Positions 16,955 to 26,364 are shown, counted from the first letter of the stretch. The stretch: DNA of 64,000 bases from Aureispira anguillae (GCF_026000115.1 NZ_AP026867.1:1-64000), one strand, 5' to 3'. Numbers and translations are program-made. Notes: generated from the sequence alone by a model not told the origin.

Positions 16955-17899
16955 ATGAAATCAATTATAAATGCCGCTATTGTTTTGGCAGCCAGTTTGT
17001 TTTTTCTTTTGTCTTGTACTTCTGATGCTGATAGCAGTTCAACTACTGTTGTTGATACCACAACTGCTGCCCCTAAAGAGTGGCGCATTGTTTCCTTAAA
17101 TGGTACAATTACAGAATTGTTGCATACGTTTAAATTACAAGATAAAATTGTAGGAGTTGATGTAACCAGTACTTATCCTGAAAGTGTTAAATCTATTGCA
17201 AATTTGGGACATACCAGCCAACTTAATACCGAAGCAATTTTGGAATTAAAGCCAAATTTGATTCTAATTGATGAAAAGACTGTCGGAAATAAAGCGTTGG
17301 AAGGACTCGAAGAAGCGGGAATTGATATTCAAGTGATTCAAATTCCTCAAACCTTAGATGGTTCTTTGAAGGTTGCCCAACAATTGGGGACGCTTTTGGA
17401 TCAAACCATAGAAACAGAGGTTTTGGCTAAAAAGATAGAACAGAATACCAAAAAAATTAATGATTTAGTAGCCAAGGTGACCGAAAAACCTAAAGTACTG
17501 TTTATCTATGCTCGTGGAGCACAAGCAATGATGGTAGCAGGCAAAAACACCTTTGCAGAGAAAATGATCGAATTAGCAGGCGGTATTCCTGTTGTTCAAG
17601 AATTTGAATCGTTTAAGCCATTAACAGCAGAAGCGTTGTTGCAATATCAGCCAGAAGCCATCTTAATGTTTAATTCAGGTTTGGCAAGTCTAGCGGATGA
17701 AGCTAAGGAACAAACAGGGAAAGAGCAGCTATTGGCAATTCCTGGAGTTGGGCAAACACCTGCTGGCAAAAATCAAAAAATTATTACCATGGAAGGCTTG
17801 TACCTATCAGGATTTGGTCCTAGATCAAGTGATGCCGCTTTAGAGCTGGCGACAGCCTTGCATAACAATGAGTTGACTTTATTAAGTGAAGTTGAATAG
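16955..17899 (+). CDS. hmuT: Haem ABC transporter substrate-binding lipoprotein HmuT
   Basis: A 314-residue periplasmic binding protein of the helical-backbone (TroA/FecB) type. A lipobox at LLSC (about residue 21) predicts a lipoprotein anchored in the membrane. RIVSLNGTITELLHTF and KPNLILIDEKT are the usual opening and first-lobe motifs; the long backbone helix is near residues 150-175. It delivers haem to HmuU/HmuV. It is 39 bases after the HmuY-like gene and just upstream of hmuU. Confidence 0.9.
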   Translation: MKSIINAAIVLAASLFFLLSCTSDADSSSTTVVDTTTAAPKEWRIVSLNGTITELLHTFKLQDKIVGVDVTSTYPESVKSIANLGHTSQLNTEAILELKPNLILIDEKTVGNKALEGLEEAGIDIQVIQIPQTLDGSLKVAQQLGTLLDQTIETEVLAKKIEQNTKKINDLVAKVTEKPKVLFIYARGAQAMMVAGKNTFAEKMIELAGGIPVVQEFESFKPLTAEALLQYQPEAILMFNSGLASLADEAKEQTGKEQLLAIPGVGQTPAGKNQKIITMEGLYLSGFGPRSSDAALELATALHNNELTLLSEVE

Positions 17900-17906
17900 A
17901 GTATCA

Positions 17907-18953
17907 ATGGCTCCCACCACTGCATCCATGTCCATTGTTGTGAAGCTAAGCACTTTACTTTTGTTGAGTGTATTGCTATCGCTTTGCGTGGGAGCCTATT
18001 CTATTTCACTACAAGATATCATTAAAATTTTGGGTAGCGGTTTGAACCTAAGCGAAGGGGTAGAAGAGAGGAGCTCCTTTTTAGTTTTTCAAATTAGACT
18101 ACCTAGAATTTTATTGGGTTTACTAGTTGGAGCAGGATTGGCAATTGCTGGAGCGGCTATACAGGTGGTTTTTCGAAACCCATTGGCTGAACCAGGACTA
18201 ATTGGTATATCGAGTGGCTCTATGTTATTGGCGGCAGCTTTTATTGTATTAAAAGATTATTTGCCGTTTGAAATGGGATTGTTGTCGCATTATATTGGCT
18301 TGTCTCTGGCCGCTTTTTTGGGTGGTTTGCTGGCAACTATATTGGTCTATAAGCTTTCTTCAAAAGGTGGATATACCTCAGTGAGTACCATGTTGCTAGC
18401 AGGGGTTGCCATGACTGCTTTGGCAGGAGGCTTAACTGGATTACTAATTTTTTATGCTACAGAATCTCAGTTAAGAGATATTACATTTTGGAATTTTGGT
18501 TCCTTAGGGGGAGCCAATTGGACGATTGTAGGAGTATTAACGATAATTGTATTACTCGGAAGTGGAGGAATTATAAAATATGCTAAGCAATTAGAAATTA
18601 TGCAATTGGGCGACCAAGAAGCGGGTTATTTGGGGGTAAATGTAGAAAAAACAAAGCAGTTTGTTGTAATGCTTGTTGTTCTCATGGTTGGAGCCTGTGT
18701 GGCTTTTACAGGATTAATTGGTTTTGTAGGTCTAGTTGTGCCACATTTAGTTCGTATCTATTTTAAGGATGTGTCTTTCTCAATAACTATCATTTATACC
18801 AGCTTATTAGGAGCTATTCTACTAAGCTTGGCGGATACTATTGCTCGAACTATTGTAGCCCCTGCCGAACTGCCAATCGGTATTTTAACTTCGCTTATTG
18901 GTGCGCCCTTTTTTCTTTGGTTATTGGTGAATAAAAAAACGCCTTATAACTAG
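17907..18953 (+). CDS. hmuU: Haem ABC transporter permease HmuU (FecCD family)
   Basis: A highly hydrophobic permease with about ten membrane segments and FecCD motifs: FQIRLPRILLGLLVGAGLA, then NPLAEPGLIGISSG and FVGLVVPHLVR. It forms the channel that moves haem across the inner membrane, powered by HmuV. The ATG at 17907 is 7 bases after the hmuT stop. An in-frame GTG at 17886 would add seven residues and overlap hmuT by 14 bases; ATG is preferred. Confidence 0.92.
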   Translation: MAPTTASMSIVVKLSTLLLLSVLLSLCVGAYSISLQDIIKILGSGLNLSEGVEERSSFLVFQIRLPRILLGLLVGAGLAIAGAAIQVVFRNPLAEPGLIGISSGSMLLAAAFIVLKDYLPFEMGLLSHYIGLSLAAFLGGLLATILVYKLSSKGGYTSVSTMLLAGVAMTALAGGLTGLLIFYATESQLRDITFWNFGSLGGANWTIVGVLTIIVLLGSGGIIKYAKQLEIMQLGDQEAGYLGVNVEKTKQFVVMLVVLMVGACVAFTGLIGFVGLVVPHLVRIYFKDVSFSITIIYTSLLGAILLSLADTIARTIVAPAELPIGILTSLIGAPFFLWLLVNKKTPYN

Positions 18954-19053
18954 CTGGATTTGTTGGTCGTAGATGCGTATTGTGAATGTAAGATTGTTCT
19001 TAGGATTAGATCATAGTTCGTAATGCGCTCTACCTAACTTAAAATGAAAAATT

Positions 19054-19839
19054 ATGCTTAACATCAATAACATAACAGTTCATTTAGGAGGAGAAACTTT
19101 GTTGGAGCAAATCAGTTTTGATATTCAACAAGGTGATTTTATGGTTTTGTTGGGCGGAAATGGAGCTGGAAAATCAACGTTATTAAAAACATTGGCTCGC
19201 AGTATTCCTTATTGCAAAGGGCAAGTGCTTTTTAAAGAAGAATTATTAGGGCATTGGAATCAGGAAGAATTATCAAGAAATAGAGCTGTTTTATCGCAAA
19301 ATACATTCTTGGTTTTTCCTATGAATGTAATAGAGGTCGTGCTGTTGGGGCGTTACCCGTATAGTCAAGGTCGAAAGCCAAGTGTAAAGGATGTTGCCAT
19401 TGCTTACGAAATGCTTGATCTAATGGGAATTGCTCACTATGCCGATGTAGATATTACAACGCTTTCGGGGGGAGAGCAACAACGGGCGCATATTGCTCGA
19501 GTGTTGGCGCAAGTATGGGAAAGCAGTCCAGAACACCCCAAATTATTATTACTAGACGAGCCAACTTCTAACTTAGATATTGCCTATCAGCACATCTTAT
19601 TGGAATTATTGCAGGATCGAGTACAAAAACATGGTTTGGTTGTTTTGACGATTTTGCACGATATGAATTTGGCAGCTCGTTATGCTACTCAAATTGCCTT
19701 ATTAAAACAAGGAAAATTATTGGCGGTAGGCAAGCCAGAAGAAACACTCACGCCAGATTGGATTATGAAGGCTTTTGGGGTTTCTTCCATTATACAAGAG
19801 CATCCTATTTTTGACTGCTTGCAGGTCTCTACTTATTAG
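19054..19839 (+). CDS. hmuV: Haem ABC transporter ATP-binding protein HmuV
   Basis: A 261-residue ATPase subunit with Walker A GGNGAGKST, the Q-loop SQNTF, the ABC signature LSGGEQQRAHIAR, Walker B LLLLDEPTSNLD and the switch His in TILHDMNLAARY. The sequence resembles HmuV/FhuC-type proteins of haem and siderophore import. It follows hmuU by 100 bases without a visible terminator, so it should be in the same transcript. Confidence 0.93.
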   Translation: MLNINNITVHLGGETLLEQISFDIQQGDFMVLLGGNGAGKSTLLKTLARSIPYCKGQVLFKEELLGHWNQEELSRNRAVLSQNTFLVFPMNVIEVVLLGRYPYSQGRKPSVKDVAIAYEMLDLMGIAHYADVDITTLSGGEQQRAHIARVLAQVWESSPEHPKLLLLDEPTSNLDIAYQHILLELLQDRVQKHGLVVLTILHDMNLAARYATQIALLKQGKLLAVGKPEETLTPDWIMKAFGVSSIIQEHPIFDCLQVSTY

Positions 19840-19931
19840 TAAGTAAGTTTGAGCACCTCAAACATATAAACTTCACATCTACTATTTTAAAACCTTTAGG
19901 ACTAAAAACAAAAGGTAAAACTATAACAACA

Positions 19932-20978
19932 ATGGAAACAATCACATTAAAGGATCGTTACAACGATTATAAAACAGCACATCCCAAAGCTAGAATTCGT
20001 GATATTGCGGTAGCCTTGGAAGTATCAGAAATGGAATTGTTAGAGATTTCAACAGTTGACCAATTGACTTACTTAGGAGATAACTTTAAAGGTGTCCTAC
20101 AGGATATGAAGGAACTGGGGCGAGTCATAGCATTAACCAGAAATGAACATGCTGTTCATGAAACCAAAGGGATTTATGACAATGTGAGCTTTATGAGAAA
20201 GGCTCCAATGGGGATTACACACAATGAAATTATCGATTTGCGGTATTTTATGAGCGATTGGGCGCATGTATATGCTGCTATTTTTACCGCTGGAAAACGC
20301 CAACTGCATAGCATTCAGATTTTTGATAAATTTGGAAATGCCATCCACAAAATTTATACTACCCCAGCTTCTAACTTAGAAGCCTATCATGCTTTGGTCA
20401 AAAAATATAACCAAGAGAATAGAGCAACCACTGGGGTAGAAAAAATGCCTGAAACGGTTACTCCTTCTGCCAAAACAGATGCCAATATGGACTTGGGAGC
20501 CTTTCAGACGGCTTGGTTAAACATGAAAGATACGCACGATTTCTTTGGCTTATTGCGCAAGCATAACCTAACCCGCCAACAAGCATTTTGCTTGGCTCCA
20601 GAAGGAACAACTTATCAAGTTAAGAAGCATGAAATTGTTAAAACATTAGAGTTGGCAGTTGCTAACCAAACGCCAATTATGGTTTTTCTAGGCAATAAAT
20701 CATGTTTGCAAATTTATTCTGGTCACATCCACAAGACCGTAGAAATGAATGGTTGGTATAATGTGCTAGATCCTAACTTTAACTTGCACCTTAAGTTGGA
20801 GGCAATTGATGAAGCTTGGGTCGTTAAAAAATATACCAGTGATGGTATAGTAACGAGTTTGGAGTTGTTTGATAAAGAGGGGAATCAAATCTTATATTGT
20901 TTTGGGCAGCGCAAACCAGGGATTCCTGAACTAGGCGAATGGCGTAAAATCATTGCTCAGTTAGAGAAATTAAATTAA
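19932..20978 (+). CDS. hmuS: Cytoplasmic haem-binding/degrading protein HmuS (HemS/ChuS family)
   Basis: A 348-residue protein with the two tandem ChuX/HemS-type repeats expected for the family: one ending near IQIFDKFGNAIHKIY and a second ending near SLELFDKEGNQILYCFG. The length matches HemS (about 340). Such proteins receive imported haem and store, deliver or break it down to release iron. It begins 92 bases after hmuV. A MITE-like repeat separates it from the receptor gene. Confidence 0.93.
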   Translation: METITLKDRYNDYKTAHPKARIRDIAVALEVSEMELLEISTVDQLTYLGDNFKGVLQDMKELGRVIALTRNEHAVHETKGIYDNVSFMRKAPMGITHNEIIDLRYFMSDWAHVYAAIFTAGKRQLHSIQIFDKFGNAIHKIYTTPASNLEAYHALVKKYNQENRATTGVEKMPETVTPSAKTDANMDLGAFQTAWLNMKDTHDFFGLLRKHNLTRQQAFCLAPEGTTYQVKKHEIVKTLELAVANQTPIMVFLGNKSCLQIYSGHIHKTVEMNGWYNVLDPNFNLHLKLEAIDEAWVVKKYTSDGIVTSLELFDKEGNQILYCFGQRKPGIPELGEWRKIIAQLEKLN

Positions 20979-20990
20979 ATTATTGACGGG

Positions 20991-21212
20991 AGTGGCTAAA
21001 AATATTGATTGAAGTTGTTTAAAAATGGAGTTTTGTTGAACTGAGCCTATGGCGAACTCACGTAAGTATAATGAGTACTAATTTTTAGATAAACAAGGCA
21101 AAAATTTTCTTCATAGCAGCGCTATGGAGGAAATTTTTAACGCAGAGTAGCTAGAAATTAGCTTTCATTAGCGATATAAGGCTATTCTTAATCAACTTCA
21201 TTTTTAGCCACT
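20991..21212. mobile_element. MITE-like element, copy A
   Basis: Outer 13-bp perfect terminal repeats agtggctaaaaat (20991-21003) and its complement (21200-21212) enclose inner arms beginning GAAGTTGTTTAAAAATGG (21011) and ending in its near-complement. The interior, including catagcagcgctatgg and gctagaaattagctttcat, is shared with the inverted copy at 34825-35055. It encodes no protein. The size (222 bp), repeats and dispersal fit a non-autonomous element. It lies between hmuS and hmuR. Confidence 0.75.
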
Positions 21213-21234
21213 TCTATTTATCGTTCTTTTAGCT

Positions 21235-23307
21235 ATGAAAAAGCTACTCTTGTTCTTATTGTTAACCCATCAAATCTTGGCACAAGAATCCTTAGATAGT
21301 ATTCCGCTTTCTGTTTCTTTTGACCAAGAAGTGGTCGTTACAGGGCAGTATAGCCCTACTGAAGTAAAGACCTCTACCTTGCCCGTGCGAGTAATAACCC
21401 AAGAAATGATTGTCAAACGAGCAGCAACCAATTTGACAGAGGTTTTTCAGCAAGAAGCTAATATTCGCATTGCTCACGATCCTGTATTGGGAACCTCCAT
21501 GACCATGAATGGCTTGGAAGGCAAGCACATCAAAATCTTAATGAATGGGGTGCCTATGATTGGTCGCAGTGATGGCAATCTAGATTTAGATAGAATCCAA
21601 GTACAGGACATTGAACGCATAGAAATTATAGAGAATGCTATGTCGGTTGTTTATGGAACCAATGCCTTGGGGGGAACGATTAATATTATTACCAAAAAGA
21701 CAAAAGAGGAAACATGGAATGCTCGAGTACTTGGGCAAATACAAAGCAATCAACAATATAATACGAGTTTGGCACTAGGGGGGCGTTGGAAAAATTTTGC
21801 AGCAGATGTAAATTATAATTTTAGTCATTTTAATGGCTTTTCGCTCGATACATTTCGTAGTCAAACTTGGAATCCCAAACAACAACATGCCATAGGAGGC
21901 CGCCTGAATTATAACATTCCTTCTACTTCCATTAGTCTGACTTATCAACTGAATTACTTGAACGAAAAAATAGAGGATCGAGGGATTATTAAGTTGGCAG
22001 CGTTTCCTAGCCTTTCTTATGCTAAAGATTATGATTTTATTACCATAACACAGGATCATAGTATAGCAGCATTAGGTTATTTAGATACCAAAAAAAAATA
22101 CTATTTAGATGCTTTGGTCGCTTTTAATGATTATCAGCGTGCCAAAAATGCTTATTTCCGTTCTATGAACGAAAATCCTGCTCCAGATCAATTAGATTCA
22201 ATAGATTCAGATACAACTTCTTTTCAGGCTTGGAATATTCGACTTACTTTGGCCAGCCAATACCACCAAAAAATCGATTTTAAGACAGGCATAGATATTC
22301 GTTATGATTATACAACAGGGGCTCGTATTGCTGATAATAATGCTAGGTTAGGTGATTTTGCCGCCTTTGTTAATCTACGTTATAAGCCAATTACTCCATT
22401 AAATATAGATGCTGGAATTCGAGTAGCTTATAGCACAATGAAACTCATCCCAATTACTTATTCTATCGGTCTTAAATGGAATATAATGGACGGTATGAAT
22501 CTTCGGTTTTCCTATGCCAGAGGTATTCGAACGCCATCCCTGAAGGAGTTGTATCTAAATTTTGTAGACATCAATCACAATATTCAAGGCAATCCTAATC
22601 TCAACCCAGAGTATGCCCACAACCTTAGTTTAGGTTGGTCGCACAGCAAAGTGTATAAAGGAGGGCATTTAGCCAATTTGGAGGTCAATGGTTTTTACAA
22701 TTATATCGATCAGCAAATTGCTTTATTTAGTTATGAATTAGACAGCTTGGGGAATTATGTCATGAATAGTCAATCGAACCAGTATGCTTATTTTAATTTA
22801 GACAACTATCAAAACTGGGGAATCAACAGCAAAATAAAATACCAACATAAGGGGCTAACCATTCAATTAGGAGCAACACTGATTGGTCATTATAATAGTC
22901 TAAATAAGGACTACAGCGAACAAGTCAAGCCATTTCAGTATACCCTTGAATTAAGCCAAGAAATCACTTACCATTTTAAGAAGATAGATTTGATGTTGTC
23001 GCTATTTCGTAGGGATTACGACAAGCAAATTCGTTATGTTGCTTTGACCAATCCCATGACGCAAGAAACAGAAATTGTACAAAATACAATGGATGGTTAT
23101 GGCTTAATGGATTTTAATGTAACGAAGCGATTTTTTAAAAAAGCACTATCAATTACGGTAGGGATAAAAAATATATTGGACGTACAAGTGGTTAATCAGC
23201 TAGGGACTTCCACTGCTCATGGCGGAGGTAGTGGTAGCCGATCTGTTGCAATGGGAAGAATTTTTGTCTTGCGGTTGATCTGTGAACCTTTTAGATTTAG
23301 AAAATAA
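21235..23307 (+). CDS. hmuR: TonB-dependent haem receptor HmuR
   Basis: A 690-residue outer-membrane receptor with a signal peptide (residues 1-16, ending LAQ), a plug domain (about 30-150; GLEGKHIKILMNGVPM and GTNALGGTINIITKK), and a 22-strand barrel. The TonB-box region is probably near VSFDQEVVVTGQY. The receptor moves haem across the outer membrane using TonB-ExbBD energy, and in this operon it should accept haem from the HmuY-like protein. The stop overlaps the start of the next gene (TAATG), indicating translational coupling. Confidence 0.9.
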   Translation: MKKLLLFLLLTHQILAQESLDSIPLSVSFDQEVVVTGQYSPTEVKTSTLPVRVITQEMIVKRAATNLTEVFQQEANIRIAHDPVLGTSMTMNGLEGKHIKILMNGVPMIGRSDGNLDLDRIQVQDIERIEIIENAMSVVYGTNALGGTINIITKKTKEETWNARVLGQIQSNQQYNTSLALGGRWKNFAADVNYNFSHFNGFSLDTFRSQTWNPKQQHAIGGRLNYNIPSTSISLTYQLNYLNEKIEDRGIIKLAAFPSLSYAKDYDFITITQDHSIAALGYLDTKKKYYLDALVAFNDYQRAKNAYFRSMNENPAPDQLDSIDSDTTSFQAWNIRLTLASQYHQKIDFKTGIDIRYDYTTGARIADNNARLGDFAAFVNLRYKPITPLNIDAGIRVAYSTMKLIPITYSIGLKWNIMDGMNLRFSYARGIRTPSLKELYLNFVDINHNIQGNPNLNPEYAHNLSLGWSHSKVYKGGHLANLEVNGFYNYIDQQIALFSYELDSLGNYVMNSQSNQYAYFNLDNYQNWGINSKIKYQHKGLTIQLGATLIGHYNSLNKDYSEQVKPFQYTLELSQEITYHFKKIDLMLSLFRRDYDKQIRYVALTNPMTQETEIVQNTMDGYGLMDFNVTKRFFKKALSITVGIKNILDVQVVNQLGTSTAHGGGSGSRSVAMGRIFVLRLICEPFRFRK

Positions 23308-24041
23308 TGGAAAGACTAGATCATGTTTTAATTCGAGTAGATGATTTGGAAGCGTGTGTTAATGTATTTAGAAGGGCAGGCTTTAAGGTTTATTATGGCA
23401 CTCAAATGGAAAATGCTTACAATGCCATGATTTATTTCCAAGATCAGAGCTTTATTGAATTGGTAGACACTACTAAATTTCCATTTTTATTAAAACTCCT
23501 AGCAAAAAGCAAATTACTATATGTCTTGGGAAATTTTTATAGAAGGATAGGAGCTTATGCACTGTCCAACGATCTTTTTTTAGATTATTCCATCTATGCC
23601 AAGGATATAGAAAAACAACATGAACGAGTAAAAAAGAAGGTGTCCAAATTGTATCATTTAAAAAGAAAAGATGTTTTTGGAGCACTCTTACAATGGAAAT
23701 TATTTGTTCCTTCATCTTCTCAATTACCCTTTGTAATGTCAGATTATAAGCCGCATAAATTGCCTGAAAAGAATGCGACAGAGCATAAAAATAAAGCCTT
23801 GGGAATTCGTCAAGTTGATATTTGGACAACTTATGATTTGGAAAAGTTGCAACATGAAATGCTGTCGGTATATGATTCTAATAAAGCACAATTATGCTTA
23901 AATGGGGAAACACTGGAGATTAAGACAAAGAATGCTAATATAATTTATCAAAAGGCTCAAGTCAACAAAATAGTAAGTATTCGGTTGAATAGTATAAAAC
24001 CTAATTTATTGTCTTCATTAGTAGATTATGGTATTTCTTGA
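23307..24041 (+). CDS. Glyoxalase-like (VOC superfamily) protein
   Basis: The 244-residue product begins MERLDHVLIRVDDLEACVNVFRRAGF, the classic opening of a VOC (glyoxalase/bleomycin resistance) fold, followed by a larger region resembling the Glyoxalase_3 group. Metal-binding residues are not all evident. The start codon overlaps the hmuR stop by one base, so it belongs to the haem operon. Its substrate is unknown; a role with haem or an iron chelate is possible from context only. Confidence 0.7.
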   Translation: MERLDHVLIRVDDLEACVNVFRRAGFKVYYGTQMENAYNAMIYFQDQSFIELVDTTKFPFLLKLLAKSKLLYVLGNFYRRIGAYALSNDLFLDYSIYAKDIEKQHERVKKKVSKLYHLKRKDVFGALLQWKLFVPSSSQLPFVMSDYKPHKLPEKNATEHKNKALGIRQVDIWTTYDLEKLQHEMLSVYDSNKAQLCLNGETLEIKTKNANIIYQKAQVNKIVSIRLNSIKPNLLSSLVDYGIS

Positions 24042-24092
24042 ATTACAGTACTGCTTGATTTTTAGCAGTTAAAGAACATCAATAGAATAAAT

Positions 24093-24758
24093 ATGAAACT
24101 AGAATTATCTGAAAAAGAATTGGAAGAGCTGGCAAATCAGTTGAGTTGCCCTAGTGGCGGACATGGTCGGGATGTCGCCAAATTGATGAATGAAACCAAC
24201 ATAAATATGACCTTGAGCACCGTCAATGATATGGGTTTGTCCGATGGTCAGTCTATTTTGGAGTTAGGCCACGGTAATGCTGAGCATTTGAGCAATGTAT
24301 TAAAACAAGCCAAAAACTTAACCTATTGCGGTTTGGATATTTCTCCCTTGATGAAGGAAGAAGCAGAGCGAATTAATAGTCGTTTTATTAGTGGAAAAGT
24401 AGCTTCTTTTCATTTGTATGATGGCACCAATATCCCGTTTGGAGCAGCCTCTTTTGATCGAATATTTACCGTAAATACGATTTATTTTTGGGAACAGCCA
24501 CTTGCCTTATTAAATGAACTTTATCGAGTATTAAAACCCAATGGGCAGTGCCACATTACTTTTGCTCAAAAACGCTTTGTAGAACAGTTGCCTTTTGCAA
24601 AGTATAAGTTTGAATTGTACGACAATAATACTGTCTTGAAATTGATTCAGCAAACTTCTTTTAGATTGATCGATATTATAGATAAAACAGAATTGGTCAA
24701 AAGCAAAACAGGGGAGTTTGTAGATCGAGAATATGCTATTGTTAGCTTAAAAAAATAA
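24093..24758 (+). CDS. Class I SAM-dependent methyltransferase
   Basis: The 221-residue protein shows the Rossmann methyltransferase motif I ILELGHGNAEHL, motif II YCGLDISPLM, and IPFGAASFDRIFTVNTIYF with a following YRVLKPNGQ. This is the UbiE/Methyltransf_11 type. The substrate is not evident. It lies 51 bases after the VOC gene and closes the haem operon; the next 350 bases contain a repeat and the imelysin promoter. Confidence 0.88.
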   Translation: MKLELSEKELEELANQLSCPSGGHGRDVAKLMNETNINMTLSTVNDMGLSDGQSILELGHGNAEHLSNVLKQAKNLTYCGLDISPLMKEEAERINSRFISGKVASFHLYDGTNIPFGAASFDRIFTVNTIYFWEQPLALLNELYRVLKPNGQCHITFAQKRFVEQLPFAKYKFELYDNNTVLKLIQQTSFRLIDIIDKTELVKSKTGEFVDREYAIVSLKK

Positions 24759-24776
24759 CACTTAGTTGTTTATAAC

Positions 24777-24997
24777 ATTACTCTGCTATAAAATCGTATC
24801 AATTTGATAATCAGTAAGATAGGTTTTTTTGTTAACCAAGATATTAAAAGACTGATTATCAAATTGGTACATGAACGTAGTGAACTGGGCATGCTTATAG
24901 CCAAAGCTATAAAAGTGAAGGCACTGCTTTTTTATGTTTTTGTTAACTGTCTCATGAGCATAGCGAACTAAAAAACTAAAAAAGCAGTGGTATAAAT
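24777..24997. repeat. Dispersed repeat family 2, copy C
   Basis: The element opens attactctgctataaaatcg and ends with the imperfect complement (agcagtggtataaat). It contains a 20-bp stem with one mismatch at 24796-24815 and 24851-24870, and two copies of a catgaRCRTAGYGAACT motif (24870-24886 and 24953-24969). The opening and the tttttatgtttttgttaa block match the shorter copy at 46006-46099. It encodes no protein. Confidence 0.6.
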
Positions 24998-25012
24998 AAG
25001 GTATTAAAATTT

Positions 25013-25100
25013 ATTTAGATTTAATCCAAATAAATTTTGTTTTTAAGTTTTAGAAAACTACATTTGCAGCATATTCTATTTATTTAGACTTAATCTTAAT
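25013..25100 (+). promoter_or_regulatory. Imelysin operon promoter with twin operator-like boxes
   Basis: Box 1 ATTTAGATTTAATCCAAAT (25013-25031), -33 TTG (25037-25039), a 19-base spacer, -7 TACATTTG (25059-25066), and box 2 ATTTAGACTTAATCTTAAT (25082-25100). Box 2 is identical to that of the haem operon, and box 1 is its close match. The box-to-box distance is 69 bases in both promoters. Confidence 0.75.
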
Positions 25101-25110
25101 AATTGTACAG

Positions 25111-26331
25111 ATGAAAAACTTAAAAAATACCCTCCTATTAAGCGGAGCTACTATGTTATTGTGGACGGCTTGTACCCCAGAAAATGTAGATCCTAATGCA
25201 GACTTAAAAACCAATGTAGTTAAAAACTATTGTGATATTGTACACGCTAGTTATGAAGACTCTTACGATAAAGCAGTAAGCTTGCAAACAGCAATCAATA
25301 GCTTGGTTTCAACGCCTACACAAGCTACTTTTGATGCTGCTAAAGCGGCTTGGAAGGCAGCTAGAGAGCCTTATGGACAAACAGAAGCCTACCGTTTTTA
25401 TGATGGACCAATTGACGATGCAGATGGACCAGAAGGAGCTTTAAATGCTTGGCCATTGGATGAAAACTATATTGATTACACCTTAAATAGTGCAGGAACA
25501 GCTACTGTAAATACGGGTATTATTCACGATTTGGTAGCTTATCCAAATATCACTGCTACCGTTTTGGCAGGAGCAAATGAGCAAGGTGGTGAAAAAAATA
25601 TTAGCATTGGTTATCATGCTATTGAATTCTTGTTGTGGGGACAAGATTTCTTGGATGTAAACACCAATGTAGGACAAGGAGGAAATCGCTCTTATACAGA
25701 TTATACAAGTACCAGTGCTAACTATGACCGTCGTGGTCAATACATCAAAGCTTGTGCACAATTAATCATTGATGATTTGGCAATATTAAAAGCAGACTGG
25801 GCAGAAGGTGGTTCTTATAGAACCTATTTTGAAGGTTTAACAGCGGATGAAGCCTTGACTAAAATTTTGACTGGAGCTGGTGTATTGAGCAAATCTGAAT
25901 TGGCAGGAGAGCGTATGTTTACAGCATTAGAAGCTAATGCAGTAGACAATCCTCAAGAAGATGAACATTCTTGTTTTGCTGATAATACCGATCGTGATAT
26001 TATCACCAATGCACAAGGAATTAGCAATGTATTGTTGGGAACTTATGTTCGTCCTTCAGGTACAACGGTTGGAAATAGTGCTTACTCTATCGTAATGCTA
26101 TTAACGGCTGTAGATGCTACCAAAGGAACTGAATTAACCACAGCAAACACGAAGGCAATGGGGAAAGTAAATGCCATTCCAGCGCCTTTTGATAAGACCG
26201 TAACAGAAGAAAACGTTAATGATAATGGTCCTGTTTTACAAGCAATAACAGCTTTGCAAGAACAAGGGGATAAGATTGCAGAGGCTGCAACTGCTTTGGG
26301 CTTGACCATAAGTACTGATTTGCCTGATTAA
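25111..26331 (+). CDS. Imelysin-family lipoprotein (IrpA-like)
   Basis: The 406-residue protein has a lipobox (LLWTAC, Cys21) and the imelysin GxHxxE motif in SIGYHAIEFLLWGQD (about residues 172-186). The fold is two similar helical bundles. Imelysin proteins (IrpA/EfeO-like) are periplasmic or outer-membrane proteins tied to iron uptake; peptidase activity, for which they were named, is doubtful. It is the first gene after the twin-box promoter, which supports an iron-limitation role. Confidence 0.9.
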   Translation: MKNLKNTLLLSGATMLLWTACTPENVDPNADLKTNVVKNYCDIVHASYEDSYDKAVSLQTAINSLVSTPTQATFDAAKAAWKAAREPYGQTEAYRFYDGPIDDADGPEGALNAWPLDENYIDYTLNSAGTATVNTGIIHDLVAYPNITATVLAGANEQGGEKNISIGYHAIEFLLWGQDFLDVNTNVGQGGNRSYTDYTSTSANYDRRGQYIKACAQLIIDDLAILKADWAEGGSYRTYFEGLTADEALTKILTGAGVLSKSELAGERMFTALEANAVDNPQEDEHSCFADNTDRDIITNAQGISNVLLGTYVRPSGTTVGNSAYSIVMLLTAVDATKGTELTTANTKAMGKVNAIPAPFDKTVTEENVNDNGPVLQAITALQEQGDKIAEAATALGLTISTDLPD

Positions 26332-26364
26332 TAATAGTTTAAATGTATTACGGAATTTTTCCAA

